In this document: positions 18,354-27,480 of the stretch, piece after piece | Layout of the letters: the number at the start of each line of letters is the position of its first letter | Position numbering within the stretch: the stretch's first letter is position 1 | Source: Microvirga sp. | GTDB lineage: Bacteria > Pseudomonadota > Alphaproteobacteria > Rhizobiales > Beijerinckiaceae | Direction: 5' to 3' | NCBI GenBank assembly: GCA_031181145.1 | Contig: JAPSLB010000016.1 | Span: forward strand, 1-64,000 | Length of the DNA: 64,000 bases | Position numbers and translations under genes: made by a program | Notes under the pieces: generated by a model | Seen by the model: the letters and a program-made list of their open reading frames with translations, nothing else | Told to the model about the DNA's origin: nothing | The model's database searches: none

Positions 18354-21300
18354 CTAGCCTGTCCTCGCCAGATCGCCGAGCAGGCTTGCCGCCACGGTGA
18401 CCTTGGACAGGGTGAGACCGGAGGAAACGATGCTGTCCACTGCGCTTCTGATCCGGCTGACATCGGCGCCGCGCTTCTCGCTCCAGGCCTGGACCGCCTC
18501 CGCGCCGGAGACGTCCTGCACGGCGACCTCCGCCGTGAGGCCGCGATGGGCATAGGCGATGCTGTCGATCGCCCGATCGAGCGCCAGGCGGTCGAAATAG
18601 TCGCCGACCGCGATCTCTTGCGCCGAGCCGATGAGCGATCCGAGACGGAAGGCCGCTTCGAGCGCGAAGTGCGTGCATGCGATGTCGCTCACGGGCTTGC
18701 CCGTCTTCTGCGCGGTGAGCGCGATGTCGGGCGCGGCCACCAGGTCCGGCAGAGAGGCGATGCGGCGGGCCAAGTCCTCGGGCGTGCCCTGATCCATCAG
18801 GGCACGCGCACGGGCATTCAAGGCCTCGAGCGCTTCGGGCGACAGGGTTTCCGGCAAGGCCCGCTCCACCTCCGCGATGCCGGATCGATAGGTGCCGATG
18901 ATCGCGTCGAGGGAGTGGCTGCTGAAGTCCACGTTGCGGATGAACCAGACGATGCGGTTCATGAGCAGGTTCTGCAGCTCGCCGTAGAGACGCAGTTGAA
19001 CCTTGCCCGGCACCACACCGTCGAGGGCGTCGATGGCGACGTTCATCTCGGTCAGGTCGAAGGAATCGCGCGTGGCCGCATAGGCTGCGGCAATCGTCGG
19101 CGCATCCGCTCCGGTCTGATCCACGAGACGCGCCACCATGGTGGGGCCGCCTCTGTTGATGATCGCATTGGCGAGCTGCGTCGCAATGATCTCGCGGCGC
19201 AGGCGATGGTTCGCGATCGCATCCGGGAAGCGCTCGCGCATGGCGGCCGGGAAGTAGCGCTCCAGCTCCTTGCCGAGATAGGGATCGTCCGGAACGGCGC
19301 TGTCGAGCAGCTCGTCGTGCAGCGAGAGCTTGGCGTAGGCGAGCAGCACGGCGAGTTCCGGACGGGTGAGCGCCTCGCCGCGGCGGGCGCGCTCGATGAG
19401 CGTCGCGTCGTCGGGCAGGTATTCCACCTTGCGGTTGAGGCGGCCCTGCGCTTCCAGCATCTGCATGAGGCGGCTGGCGAAGCCGAGATCTGCGACGCCG
19501 CGCTGCTCGGAGAGCGAGAGGGCCAGGGTCTGGAGATAGTTGTTGCGCAGGACAAGTCCCGCAACCTCATCGGTCATCTCGGCAAGAAGGGTGTTGCGTG
19601 CCTCTTGCGTCAGACGTCCGTCGCGCTCAGGGATCGTGAGCGCGATCTTGATGTTCACCTCGACGTCGGAGGTGTTGACGCCCGCCGAGTTGTCGATCGC
19701 ATCCGTGTTGAGGCGCACGCCGATCTGCGCCGCCTCGATGCGGCCGCGCTGGGTCATGCCGAGATTGGCGCCCTCCCCGATCACCCTGGCGCGCACCTCC
19801 GCACCGGTGATCCGGATGGAATCGTTGGCGCGGTCGCCCACCTGCTCGTCGGTTTCGGCCGAGGAGCGGATATAGGTGCCGATGCCGCCGAACCAGAGCA
19901 GGCCCACATTGGCTTTGAGAATCGCGATCATGACCTCCGCCGGCGTCGCCTCATGCCTGTCGAAACCGAGCAGAGCGCGCACTTCGGGAGAGAGCGGAAT
20001 CGATTTCGCGCTGCGCGGGAACACGCCGCCGCCCGCCGAGATCAGAGACTTGTCGTAATCCTGCCAGCTCGAACGCGGCAGATTGAACAGGCGTTCGCGC
20101 TCCTTGTGCGAGATCTCCGGATCCGGGTTCGGATCGAGGAAGATGTCGCGATGGTCGAAGGCCGCCACGAGCCTGATCGCCCGCGAGAGCAACATTCCGT
20201 TGCCGAATACGTCGCCCGACATGTCGCCCACGCCGACCACCGTCACGGGCTCTCTCTGGATGTCGATGTCCATCTCGCGGAAGTGGCGCTTCACCGCCTC
20301 CCACGCGCCCCGGGCGGTGATGCCCATCTTCTTGTGGTCGTAGCCTTGGCTGCCGCCGGACGCGAAGGCATCGCCCAGCCAATGCCCCTTCTCGATGGAC
20401 AGCGCGTTCGCCGTATCGGAGAAGGTGGCCGTACCCTTGTCGGCCGCGACCACGAGGTAGGGATCGTCCCCGTCGTGGCGCACCGTATCGGACGGCGGCA
20501 CCACATGGTCGCCTTCGATGTTGTCCGTGATCTGCAGGAGCGTGCGTATGAAGATCCGGTAGCTCTCGGTGCCCTCCGCGATCCAAGCCTGACGGTCGCT
20601 CGCAGGCGGCAATTGCTTGGGCACGAATCCGCCCTTGGCGCCGACCGGCACGATCACCGCGTTCTTCACCTGCTGCGCCTTCACGAGGCCCAGCACCTCC
20701 GTGCGGAAATCCTGCGGGCGGTCGGACCAGCGCAGGCCGCCGCGCGCGACCTTGCCGTAGCGCAGGTGCACGCCTTCGACGCGCGGCGAATAGACGAAGA
20801 TCTCGTAGAGAGGCTTCGGCAGGGGCAGGCCCTCCACCTTCGCGCATTCGAACTTGAATGCGATGGTCTGGCGCGGCAGGCCGTTGCCCTCGAGCTGGAA
20901 GAAATTGGTGCGCACCGCGGCCTCGATGAGGTTGATGAAGCGGCGCAGGATGCGGTCGTCGTCGAGGCTCGTGACGGCTTTCAGCTGCTCCTCGATGGCG
21001 GCGCGAACGGCCGCTTCGGCTTCCGCCTCGCCGCCATGGCGCGGGTCGAAGCGCGCATAAAAGAGTTTGACGACGTTCTTGGTGATCTGTGCATGGCGGG
21101 CGAGCGTGTCGGCCAGATAGTCCTGTGCGTAAGCCACTTGGATCTGACGCAGGTATCGGCCGAGCGTGCGCACCATCGCCACGTCGCGCCAGCCGAGGCC
21201 CGCTTCGAGCACGAGGCGGTTGAAGCGGTCAGATTCCGCCAGACCGCGGAACAGGGCGAGGAGCGCCGCCTCGATGAGCGCCTGGATCTCGTCGATCTTG

Positions 21301-23183
21301 ATCGCGCCGCCCGCCGCGCGCTCCAGGGCCATGTCGTGGAGCCACACCCGGTCCATGCCGGTCACGCCGGTAGAGACCACCCGATAGGTCCGCTCGTTCA
21401 CGACCCGGAAGCCGAGATTCTCGAGCAGCGGCACGCGGTCGGACAGGGGCAGCGCCGCATTGCGGGAGAAGACCTTCAGATTGACGCGGGTCTCGTCGTC
21501 GCCTTCTCGGCGATAGAGATCGACGGCGCGGGGGCGGGCGTCGGAGAGCTGCTCCAGAAGCGCGATGTCCTTGATCGCCTGCTCGGCGCCGAAGGCCTCG
21601 CGATAGGCCGCGCTGAAGGCCTCCGCGTAGCGCGCGGCGAGCGCACGGGCGCGTGCGCCGCCGATGCTCTCGTCGAGCTGATCGCGCAGCGAATCGCCCC
21701 AGGTGCGGACGATGGATGCGATGCCCTTCTCCAGCGTCTCGCGCGTGACCTGCGGGGTCCGGCCCTCGTCGCGCCCGATGATGTAATGGGTGCGCGCCAA
21801 AGGACCTTCCGGATAGGTGGGATAGGAGGCGGAGACGCGCCCCTCATAGATGCCAGCGAGAAACTGGCCGATGCGTTGGCGCACGCTCGTATCGTAGCGA
21901 TCCTTCGGCACGAAGACGAGCACCGACACGAAGCGGTCGAACTCGTCGGCCCGCACCAGCGCCCGCACCCTCGGACGCTCCGACAGGTTCATGATGTCGA
22001 TGGCGAAGTGGTAGAGAGTGTCCTCGTCGATCTGGAACAGCTCGTCGCGCGGGTAATTCTCGAGAACGTTGAGAAACGAGCGGCCCGCATAGCTCGCCGG
22101 ATCGAAGCCGGCGCGTTCGACGACCTTCGCCACCTTGTGGCGCAGATACGGCACTTCCGCCGTGGTGTTGGTGTAGGCGCTCGCGGTGAAGAGACCGACG
22201 ATGCGCAGTTCGCCCTGCATCCTGCCGTCCACATCGAAGAGCTTGACGCCCACATAATCGAGATGCGCACGACGATGGACGCGGGACTTGACGTTGGCTT
22301 TGGTGATGATGAGCGCCTTGGGCTTTCCCAGGAAAGCGCGGATCTCGGGCGTCATCGCCACGAGTTCGCGGCCGCGGCGCAGCACGCGCACGCTCGGATC
22401 GCGCAGAAGCCCCAGGCCCGATCCCTCGACCGGGTCGGCGGCGGTGTCGGCGGCGGGCAGGCGGTATTCACGAAGCCCCAGGAACGTGAAATTGTCGCGC
22501 GCGATCCACTCGAGGAAAGCGATCGCCTCCCGCACCTCGTCGTCGGGCAGCGGCGGCGGATTGAGGCGGTAGTTCTGGACGATTTCGGTGATGCGGGCGC
22601 GCATGCCGGGCCAGTCGTGCACGGAGAGAGTCACGTCCTTGTGGACGCGGCGCATGGATTCGATCAGCCGGTCGCGGGTTTCGGCATCGTCGATGCGCGG
22701 CAGATGAACGTGAATGAAGCTCTCGCGCTTGACGCCGTGGCGGCCGCTGCCGGTGGCCTCGCCCACGAGGCGCACGAGACGCCCGTGAGCGTCGCGCTCT
22801 ACGGCGAGGATCGGATGCGCCACGAGAAGCGGCTCGTAACCCTGATCGACCAATTCGGCCAGTGTCGAGTCGAGCAGGAATGGCATGTTGTCGTTGACGA
22901 TTTCGAGCACCGTCACGTCCCGACGGCGGCCCTCGCGCTCAACCTCCTGGTCCACGAGGCGGATATCCTCGCCTCCGCCCATGCGGGGCGCCTGGAGGTG
23001 CTCATAAGCCGCGGCAGCGAGATCGGCGAGCGTCGCGGGCGAATAGGCGGCAAGATCCTCGGGCGGAACCCGCCCATAGAGATCGCGGACGAAGGTGGGC
23101 GGAATGGCTTTATGCCCGGCTTTCAGAACCGCAACGGCCTCGGCCGTCAGTTCGCTTCCGCTGGTCGGCGCTTCCAGCTTCAT
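18354..23183 (-). CDS. gdhB: NAD-specific glutamate dehydrogenase, large (180 kDa) class
   Basis: A 1609-residue protein of the GDH-180 class that oxidatively deaminates glutamate to 2-oxoglutarate with NAD. It has a long N-terminal regulatory region with ACT-like segments (residues 1 to about 700), then the catalytic core with RYGKVARGGLRWSDR, VPVGAKGGFVP (substrate lysine), GDMSGDVFGNGML and GGIGTYIRSSAETD, and a C-terminal helical part. Length agrees with the Caulobacter and Pseudomonas enzymes. It is the first gene of a two-gene operon with the MFS transporter. Confidence 0.95.
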   Translation of the reverse strand: MKLEAPTSGSELTAEAVAVLKAGHKAIPPTFVRDLYGRVPPEDLAAYSPATLADLAAAAYEHLQAPRMGGGEDIRLVDQEVEREGRRRDVTVLEIVNDNMPFLLDSTLAELVDQGYEPLLVAHPILAVERDAHGRLVRLVGEATGSGRHGVKRESFIHVHLPRIDDAETRDRLIESMRRVHKDVTLSVHDWPGMRARITEIVQNYRLNPPPLPDDEVREAIAFLEWIARDNFTFLGLREYRLPAADTAADPVEGSGLGLLRDPSVRVLRRGRELVAMTPEIRAFLGKPKALIITKANVKSRVHRRAHLDYVGVKLFDVDGRMQGELRIVGLFTASAYTNTTAEVPYLRHKVAKVVERAGFDPASYAGRSFLNVLENYPRDELFQIDEDTLYHFAIDIMNLSERPRVRALVRADEFDRFVSVLVFVPKDRYDTSVRQRIGQFLAGIYEGRVSASYPTYPEGPLARTHYIIGRDEGRTPQVTRETLEKGIASIVRTWGDSLRDQLDESIGGARARALAARYAEAFSAAYREAFGAEQAIKDIALLEQLSDARPRAVDLYRREGDDETRVNLKVFSRNAALPLSDRVPLLENLGFRVVNERTYRVVSTGVTGMDRVWLHDMALERAAGGAIKIDEIQALIEAALLALFRGLAESDRFNRLVLEAGLGWRDVAMVRTLGRYLRQIQVAYAQDYLADTLARHAQITKNVVKLFYARFDPRHGGEAEAEAAVRAAIEEQLKAVTSLDDDRILRRFINLIEAAVRTNFFQLEGNGLPRQTIAFKFECAKVEGLPLPKPLYEIFVYSPRVEGVHLRYGKVARGGLRWSDRPQDFRTEVLGLVKAQQVKNAVIVPVGAKGGFVPKQLPPASDRQAWIAEGTESYRIFIRTLLQITDNIEGDHVVPPSDTVRHDGDDPYLVVAADKGTATFSDTANALSIEKGHWLGDAFASGGSQGYDHKKMGITARGAWEAVKRHFREMDIDIQREPVTVVGVGDMSGDVFGNGMLLSRAIRLVAAFDHRDIFLDPNPDPEISHKERERLFNLPRSSWQDYDKSLISAGGGVFPRSAKSIPLSPEVRALLGFDRHEATPAEVMIAILKANVGLLWFGGIGTYIRSSAETDEQVGDRANDSIRITGAEVRARVIGEGANLGMTQRGRIEAAQIGVRLNTDAIDNSAGVNTSDVEVNIKIALTIPERDGRLTQEARNTLLAEMTDEVAGLVLRNNYLQTLALSLSEQRGVADLGFASRLMQMLEAQGRLNRKVEYLPDDATLIERARRGEALTRPELAVLLAYAKLSLHDELLDSAVPDDPYLGKELERYFPAAMRERFPDAIANHRLRREIIATQLANAIINRGGPTMVARLVDQTGADAPTIAAAYAATRDSFDLTEMNVAIDALDGVVPGKVQLRLYGELQNLLMNRIVWFIRNVDFSSHSLDAIIGTYRSGIAEVERALPETLSPEALEALNARARALMDQGTPEDLARRIASLPDLVAAPDIALTAQKTGKPVSDIACTHFALEAAFRLGSLIGSAQEIAVGDYFDRLALDRAIDSIAYAHRGLTAEVAVQDVSGAEAVQAWSEKRGADVSRIRSAVDSIVSSGLTLSKVTVAASLLGDLARTG

Positions 23184-23296
23184 GCGCGTATCCTCTTATG
23201 ATCGTTGCGGGAGCGTTGCCACAGAGTGTCGGGTCGCGCAACACAACCCAGGGATTCTTCCCGCGGCAGGGTTAAGTTTTTGCGGACGCGGCAATT

Positions 23297-23644
23297 TTAT
23301 GCCGCTTTTGCCTCGAAAGACGACAGATTCGTGTCCCCCCAATGTTTCAGGGCCATGAGTACCGGCTCCAGGCTCTGCCCGCGCGCGGACAGCGAATATT
23401 CGACTCGCGGCGGAACCTGGGCGTAAACCTGGCGGACAATAAGGCCGTCGGCCTCCAGTTCGCGCAGCTGGTGGGTGAGCATGCGCTGCGTCACGCCCGG
23501 AATGAGGCGGCGCAACTCGTTGAACCGCAAGGTTCCCCGGAGGAGCTTGTAGAGAATGACGATCTTCCATTTGCCGTCGATGAGGTTGAGCGTGCGCTCG
23601 ACGGAGCAACCGGTGGAGGCCTGCTGTTTCGGAACGCGCGGCAT
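23297..23644 (-). CDS. HxlR-family winged-helix transcriptional regulator
   Basis: A 115-residue HTH regulator: Cys13 followed by SVERTLNLIDGKWKIVILY, FNELRRLIPGVTQRMLTHQLRELEADGL (recognition helix region) and VEYSLSARGQSL (wing). The N-terminal Cys is the position that senses electrophiles or oxidants in HxlR proteins such as YodB and HypR. It is divergent from an NAD(P)H-type oxidoreductase gene, the usual layout for a regulator and its target. Confidence 0.92.
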   Translation of the reverse strand: MPRVPKQQASTGCSVERTLNLIDGKWKIVILYKLLRGTLRFNELRRLIPGVTQRMLTHQLRELEADGLIVRQVYAQVPPRVEYSLSARGQSLEPVLMALKHWGDTNLSSFEAKAA

Positions 23645-23739
23645 AACGGTATCCTTTTTGACACTATGGGCGCCAATTGTGCGTTCTTGCGATGCTAGCT
23701 CCTGCGTTCAACTATGTCTTCAGCAAAAGGAGACAAGCC

Positions 23740-24756
23740 ATGCGCGCAGTCGGATATCAGCAAGCCCTGCCCATCGATTCGGAAGCCTCCCTGTTGGATG
23801 TCGAGTTGCCCCGCCCGGACCCAGGACCGCGGGACCTCGTGGTGGAGGTCAAGGCGGTGTCCGTGAACCCCGTCGACGCCAAGGTGCGGCGCCGCGCAGT
23901 GCCCGAACCCGGCGGCTACAAGGTTCTGGGCTACGACGCGGCCGGCATCGTCCGGGCAGCGGGATCGGAGGCGTCCCTGTTCAAGCCGGGGGACGAGGTG
24001 TTCTATGCGGGCGCCATCACGCGCCAGGGCACAAATGCGGAATTCCATGCGGTCGATGAGAGGCTCGTAGGCATCAAGCCAGCACGCCTGAGCTTCGAGG
24101 AGGCCGCCGCCCTGCCGCTCACGACCCTGACGGCCTGGGAGACCCTGTTCGACCGCCTCGACATTCGCAAACCCGTGACGGGGACCGGGAACGCTCTCCT
24201 GATCGTCGGCGGCGCGGGCGGCGTCGGCTCCATCGCCATTCAGTTGGCGCGCCGTCTCACCGACCTGACGGTGATCGCCACCGCCTCACGGCCCGAGACG
24301 CAGGATTGGTGCCGCACGCTGGGTGCGCATCACGTGATCGACCACACCAAGCCCCTCGCCGAACAGGTGGAGGCTCTGGGCATCGGCGCTCCCGCCTTCG
24401 TGTTTTCGATCACGCATACGGACTCGCATTTCCCGGAAATCGCGAAGGTCATCGCGCCTCAGGGCCGCTTCGCCCTGATCGACGATCCCAAGGATCCCAT
24501 CGATATCAGCCTTCTGAAGAGCAAGAGCGTTTCGATTCACTGGGAATCCATGTTCACGCGCTCGACGTTCCAGACGGCGGATATGGAGCGGCAGCATGAA
24601 ATCCTGAACGAGGCCGCACGCCTCGTGGACGAGGGCACGATCAGGACGACGCTCAGCGAGATCCTGGGATCCATCAATGCAGCCAATCTCAAGCGCGCGC
24701 ACGCCGTCATCGAAAGCAACCGCGCGAAAGGCAAGATCGTGCTGTCCGGATTTTGA
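23740..24756 (+). CDS. zinc-less MDR-family NADPH:quinone oxidoreductase-like alcohol dehydrogenase
   Basis: A 338-residue medium-chain dehydrogenase/reductase: N-terminal GroES-like domain (VSVNPVDAKVRR, LGYDAAGIV, FKPGDEVFYAG) and Rossmann domain with GGAGGVGSIAIQLAR. The catalytic and structural zinc Cys clusters are absent, so it belongs to the quinone reductase side of the family (ZADH-type). ATG at 23740 follows AAAGGAGACAAGCC, a clear ribosome-binding site; an upstream in-frame start at 23677 would enter the divergent promoter region. Probably controlled by the adjacent HxlR protein. Confidence 0.9.
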   Translation: MRAVGYQQALPIDSEASLLDVELPRPDPGPRDLVVEVKAVSVNPVDAKVRRRAVPEPGGYKVLGYDAAGIVRAAGSEASLFKPGDEVFYAGAITRQGTNAEFHAVDERLVGIKPARLSFEEAAALPLTTLTAWETLFDRLDIRKPVTGTGNALLIVGGAGGVGSIAIQLARRLTDLTVIATASRPETQDWCRTLGAHHVIDHTKPLAEQVEALGIGAPAFVFSITHTDSHFPEIAKVIAPQGRFALIDDPKDPIDISLLKSKSVSIHWESMFTRSTFQTADMERQHEILNEAARLVDEGTIRTTLSEILGSINAANLKRAHAVIESNRAKGKIVLSGF

Positions 24757-24935
24757 GAAAAAGAAAGGCCGCCTGGGAAGGCGGCCTGTGTCTCGAGGTT
24801 GGTGGCCCGGCTCTCCAAAAGCATGGAGGGCTGGGGGGCTGACGTGTCCAAGCCGATGGTCGAACCGGGCCGTCGAGGCAACGCGAGCATTTACGATATT
24901 CAGTGAGGCACCTTAGGGGCGCGATTGCGGCAGGA
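24757..24935 (-). ncRNA. Candidate minus-strand small RNA with intrinsic terminator
   Basis: Read on the minus strand, GGCCCGG (about 24917-24923 side) pairs with CCGGGCC, enclosing a CTCC..GGAG hairpin; then GGCCGCC-ttccca-GGCGGCC followed by TTTCTTTTT forms a strong intrinsic terminator around 24762-24787. No minus-strand gene lies upstream, so the terminator would belong to an independent transcript. The single-stranded part holds a CCCCCC/CCCTCC tract that could pair with ribosome-binding sites. Ends are approximate and no clear promoter was found. On the plus strand the hairpin may also end the oxidoreductase mRNA. Confidence 0.4.
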
Positions 24936-25040
24936 ATAAGATTTGCAGCGAAAGCGGTGATTCATTCGACCGCCACGGGTTGATCCGACCTTTCACCGGA
25001 CCCATCATCAGGTTCGAGAAAACCAGCGATGGGAGTTTTC

Positions 25041-25421
25041 ATGAGCGAAGGTGACATCTCAGAGCCGCTGCGCGGCGGCTCGGTGCAGGGCATGGCTCGT
25101 ATCCTGCCCTTCCCCGCCGCGCCGAAGCAGGTGTCCTTCAACCGTGCCGAATTGCAAGCCATTCTCAATCTCTATGGCCGGATGGTTGCCGCAGGCGAAT
25201 GGCGGGATTACGCGATCGATTTCACCCCCGACAAGGCGGTTTTCTCGATTTTCCGGCGCACATCGGAATTGCCCCTGTATCGCATCGAGAAAGATCCTAA
25301 GTTCGCCAAGAGGCAGGGAGCCTATTCGGTCGTCGTTTCGACAGGCCTGATCCTCAAGCGCGGACACGACCTCGACCGTGTCCTGCGCGTGCTCGACAAG
25401 CCCAAGGTTGTGTCGAACTAA
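25041..25421 (+). CDS. DUF2794 family protein
   Basis: A 126-residue alphaproteobacterial protein of unknown function. The conserved core is clear: FNRAELQAILNLYGRMVAAG, EWRDYAIDF, AVFSIFRRTSELPLYRIEK and GAYSVVVSTGLILKRGHDL. No catalytic motif can be named. Two ATGs are in frame (25029 and 25041); the second has GGGAG at 6-7 bases and is preferred. Nothing around it fixes its role. Confidence 0.88.
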   Translation: MSEGDISEPLRGGSVQGMARILPFPAAPKQVSFNRAELQAILNLYGRMVAAGEWRDYAIDFTPDKAVFSIFRRTSELPLYRIEKDPKFAKRQGAYSVVVSTGLILKRGHDLDRVLRVLDKPKVVSN

Positions 25422-25485
25422 TCTGCCCGGAACACTCGTCTGCCCCTCGCGTTGGCGCATGGTCACGCAGTATCGTGAGGATCCC

Positions 25486-26481
25486 ATGGCTCGCGAAATG
25501 GCCGGTCTTTCGGTGGTGATCACGGGTGCATCGAGCGGCATCGGCCGCGCCGCGGCCCGTGCCTTCGCGCGGCGCGGAGCGCGCGTGGCACTGGCGGCGC
25601 GCCGTGCGGAGCTGATCGAGGAGGTCGCCCGCGAATGCCGCAATCTGGGCGGCGACGCCATCGCTGTCCCCACGGACGTGACCGACGCCACGGCGGTGGC
25701 AGAGCTGGCCGACGAAGCGCAGCGCGCGTTCGGACGCATCGATGTGTGGATCAACAATGCCGGCACGGGCGTATTCGGTTCCTATCAGGATGCGGATCTC
25801 GCGCTGCACCGGCGCACGATCGAGGTGAACCTGCTCGGCGCGATGCATGGCGCCTACATGGCGCTCCCGATCTTTCTGCGGCAGGGGCGCGGAATCCTCA
25901 TCAACACCATCTCGCTCGGCGGCTGGGCTCCATCGCCTTTCGCGGCCGCGTACACGGCCTCCAAATTCGGTTTGCGGGGCTTCTCCGCGAGCCTTCGACA
26001 GGAGCTGAAGGATTGCCCGGGCATTCACGTCTGCGGCGTGTTTCCGTCCATCGTCGACACGCCTGGCCTCGATCATGGCGCCAATGTCTCCGGCCGGCAG
26101 ATCAATCCTGGGCCGCTCATCTACGCGCCCGAGGACGTAGCGGAGACCTTCGTCTCACTCGTGCGCTGGCCCCGCGACGAGGTGGCGGTCGGCTGGCCCG
26201 CCCGCGCGGCGCAGATTGCCTACGCCCTGGCCCCCGGCCCGACGGAGCATCTGATGGGCGCGGCCATGCGGCGCGCCTTGAAGCGCGCGTCCCCTGCGCG
26301 GCGGACGCAAGGGGCGCTGCTCGAGCCCGTCGCGACGGGCCGCGACGTCAGCGGCGGATGGCGCGAGCGGAAGGGCCTGCCATTTTCCGCCCGCCAGACC
26401 AGCAGCATCGTCGGCATGATGGCCCTGACGGGGTTGGCATTGCTGGTCGGAACGAAGGCTGCCGCGCGCTTGCGGCGCTGA
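25486..26481 (+). CDS. short-chain dehydrogenase/reductase with C-terminal membrane helix
   Basis: A 331-residue SDR: TGASSGIGRAAARAF (cofactor loop, arginine-rich downstream suggests NADP), NNAG, and catalytic Ser...YTASK with Tyr and Lys. After the ~260-residue core come an extension and a hydrophobic helix near the C-terminus (SSIVGMMALTGLALLVG) ending in RLRR, implying attachment to the inner membrane. ATG at 25486 has GAGG at good spacing. Substrate unknown. Confidence 0.88.
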   Translation: MAREMAGLSVVITGASSGIGRAAARAFARRGARVALAARRAELIEEVARECRNLGGDAIAVPTDVTDATAVAELADEAQRAFGRIDVWINNAGTGVFGSYQDADLALHRRTIEVNLLGAMHGAYMALPIFLRQGRGILINTISLGGWAPSPFAAAYTASKFGLRGFSASLRQELKDCPGIHVCGVFPSIVDTPGLDHGANVSGRQINPGPLIYAPEDVAETFVSLVRWPRDEVAVGWPARAAQIAYALAPGPTEHLMGAAMRRALKRASPARRTQGALLEPVATGRDVSGGWRERKGLPFSARQTSSIVGMMALTGLALLVGTKAAARLRR

Positions 26482-26490
26482 GGCCGGGAT

Positions 26491-26730
26491 CTAGCCCTCG
26501 ATCGTTTCCGGCAGAGCGAGGAGCCACAGGCTGGAGATGAGAAAGCCGAGGGCTCCGGCCCAGAGGATCGGGCGGATGCCGTCGGCCAGCGAGAGGGCCG
26601 CGACGATGGGCAGGCCCTCGCGCGTGAACCGCGTGCCGATGGCGGACAGGCTCCGAGCCGCCCACGGGCGCAGGGAGTCGGGATTGTCCCGGAGACCGCC
26701 CTGCGGTCGGCTCATGAGCCCGGCGACCAT
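26491..26730 (-). CDS. small hypothetical membrane protein
   Basis: Up to 79 residues (or 74 from ATG 26715), with a basic N-terminal half (GGLRDNPDSLRPWAARSL) and hydrophobic segments around EGLPIVAALSLADGIRPIL and WAGALGFLISSLWLLAL. I do not recognise the family. No strong ribosome-binding site is visible, and the start lies just outside a large palindromic repeat, so it may be an open frame without function; the membrane-like composition argues for a gene. Confidence 0.5.
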   Translation of the reverse strand: MVAGLMSRPQGGLRDNPDSLRPWAARSLSAIGTRFTREGLPIVAALSLADGIRPILWAGALGFLISSLWLLALPETIEG

Positions 26731-26739
26731 CGCGACTAG

Positions 26740-26785
26740 AGCATCGGACGTGAAAAGTGGATTCGCACTTTTCACGTCCGATGCT
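26740..26785. repeat. Perfect 20-bp inverted repeat
   Basis: AGCATCGGACGTGAAAAGTG at 26740-26759, loop gattcg, and its exact reverse complement at 26766-26785. It lies between two minus-strand genes and could form a long RNA hairpin; it lacks a T-run. Confidence 0.85.
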
Positions 26786-26798
26786 CCCTTCTTGAACG

Positions 26799-26849
26799 AG
26801 CGCATCGTTTGGAGCGAAAAACCGGGGCCACTTTTCCGCACGATGCGCT
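26799..26849. repeat. Palindromic repeat, ATCGTGCGGAA-related family
   Basis: AGCGCATCGT (26799-26808) and ACGATGCGCT (26840-26849) are exact complements flanking a partly paired core with CTTTTCCGC. A related element lies at 44173-44208. The last bases touch the stop codon of the acetyltransferase gene. Confidence 0.7.
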
Positions 26850-27384
26850 AGACGATGGGGCGCGTCGGCGGCTCGGCCATGCCGCTCCCGAGGGCCCGCT
26901 GCATGAGCACGGTGGAGAGCCAGCGCCCGTGCTTGTAGCCGATGCCCTTGAGTATGCCCACGGGCTCGAAGCCGAGGCTCCTGTGCAGGGCGATGGATCC
27001 CTTCGATTCCTCGTCGCCGATCACGGCGACCATCAGCCGGAAATCACGCGCCGCGCACTCCTCGATCAATGCGCTCAGCAGGATCCGCCCGATTCCCTGC
27101 CCCTGGGCGGAGGGCGCGACATAGATCGAATCCTCGACCGTGGAGCGGTAGGCGGGCCGGGTGCGGTAGGCCCCCGCATAGGCATAGCCGAGGATCTCGC
27201 CGTCGCGCTCCGCGACCAGATAGGGATAGCCGCTCTCGAGAATGGCGGCACGTCGGCGGGCGATCTCGGCCTCGGCAGGCGGATCGAGCTCGAACGAGGC
27301 CGTGCCGTGCAGCACCGCATGGGCGTAGATGGCCGCGATGGCGGGGATGTCGGTTTCAGCCGAGGGGCGGACGAGAATCTTCAT
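26848..27384 (-). CDS. GNAT N-acetyltransferase, phosphinothricin/methionine sulfoximine acetyltransferase type
   Basis: A 178-residue GNAT enzyme. IRPSAETDIPAI-type start (MKILVRPSAETDIPAIAAIY), TASFELDPP, GYAYAGAYRTRPAYRSTVEDSIYV, acetyl-CoA loop QGQGIGRILL, and LHRSLGFEPVGILKGIGYKHGRW at the C-terminus match the Pat/MnaT/YncA group that acetylates methionine sulfoximine, phosphinothricin and similar amino acids. Natural substrate cannot be fixed from sequence. Confidence 0.9.
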   Translation of the reverse strand: MKILVRPSAETDIPAIAAIYAHAVLHGTASFELDPPAEAEIARRRAAILESGYPYLVAERDGEILGYAYAGAYRTRPAYRSTVEDSIYVAPSAQGQGIGRILLSALIEECAARDFRLMVAVIGDEESKGSIALHRSLGFEPVGILKGIGYKHGRWLSTVLMQRALGSGMAEPPTRPIV

Positions 27385-27429
27385 GCGCCATTGGTAAGGC
27401 GAAGCTCTGCCGCACGCAATCGGCCAACG

Positions 27430-27455
27430 AAAAGCCCCGGCTTTGGGCCGGGGCT
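27430..27455 (-). terminator. Intrinsic terminator of the Bax-inhibitor-1 gene
   Basis: On the minus strand AGCCCCGGC and GCCGGGGCT form a 9-bp stem (27433-27455, five-base loop) followed by TTTTCGTT, 25 bp past the stop codon. Confidence 0.8.
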
Positions 27456-27480
27456 CTGAGAGTTGTTCGTTCCGTCGTCC

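Noticed and set aside
17553..23201. Very long plus-strand open frame (about 1880 codons) opposite the glutamate dehydrogenase gene
   Set aside because: It mirrors the conserved minus-strand genes, is rich in Arg, His and Gly as antisense frames of GC-rich genes are, and has no recognisable domain.
24804..24925. Structured gap after the oxidoreductase as a tRNA or SRP RNA gene
   Set aside because: A GGTTCGA-like string is present on the minus strand, but no cloverleaf can be folded and the SRP core sequence is absent.
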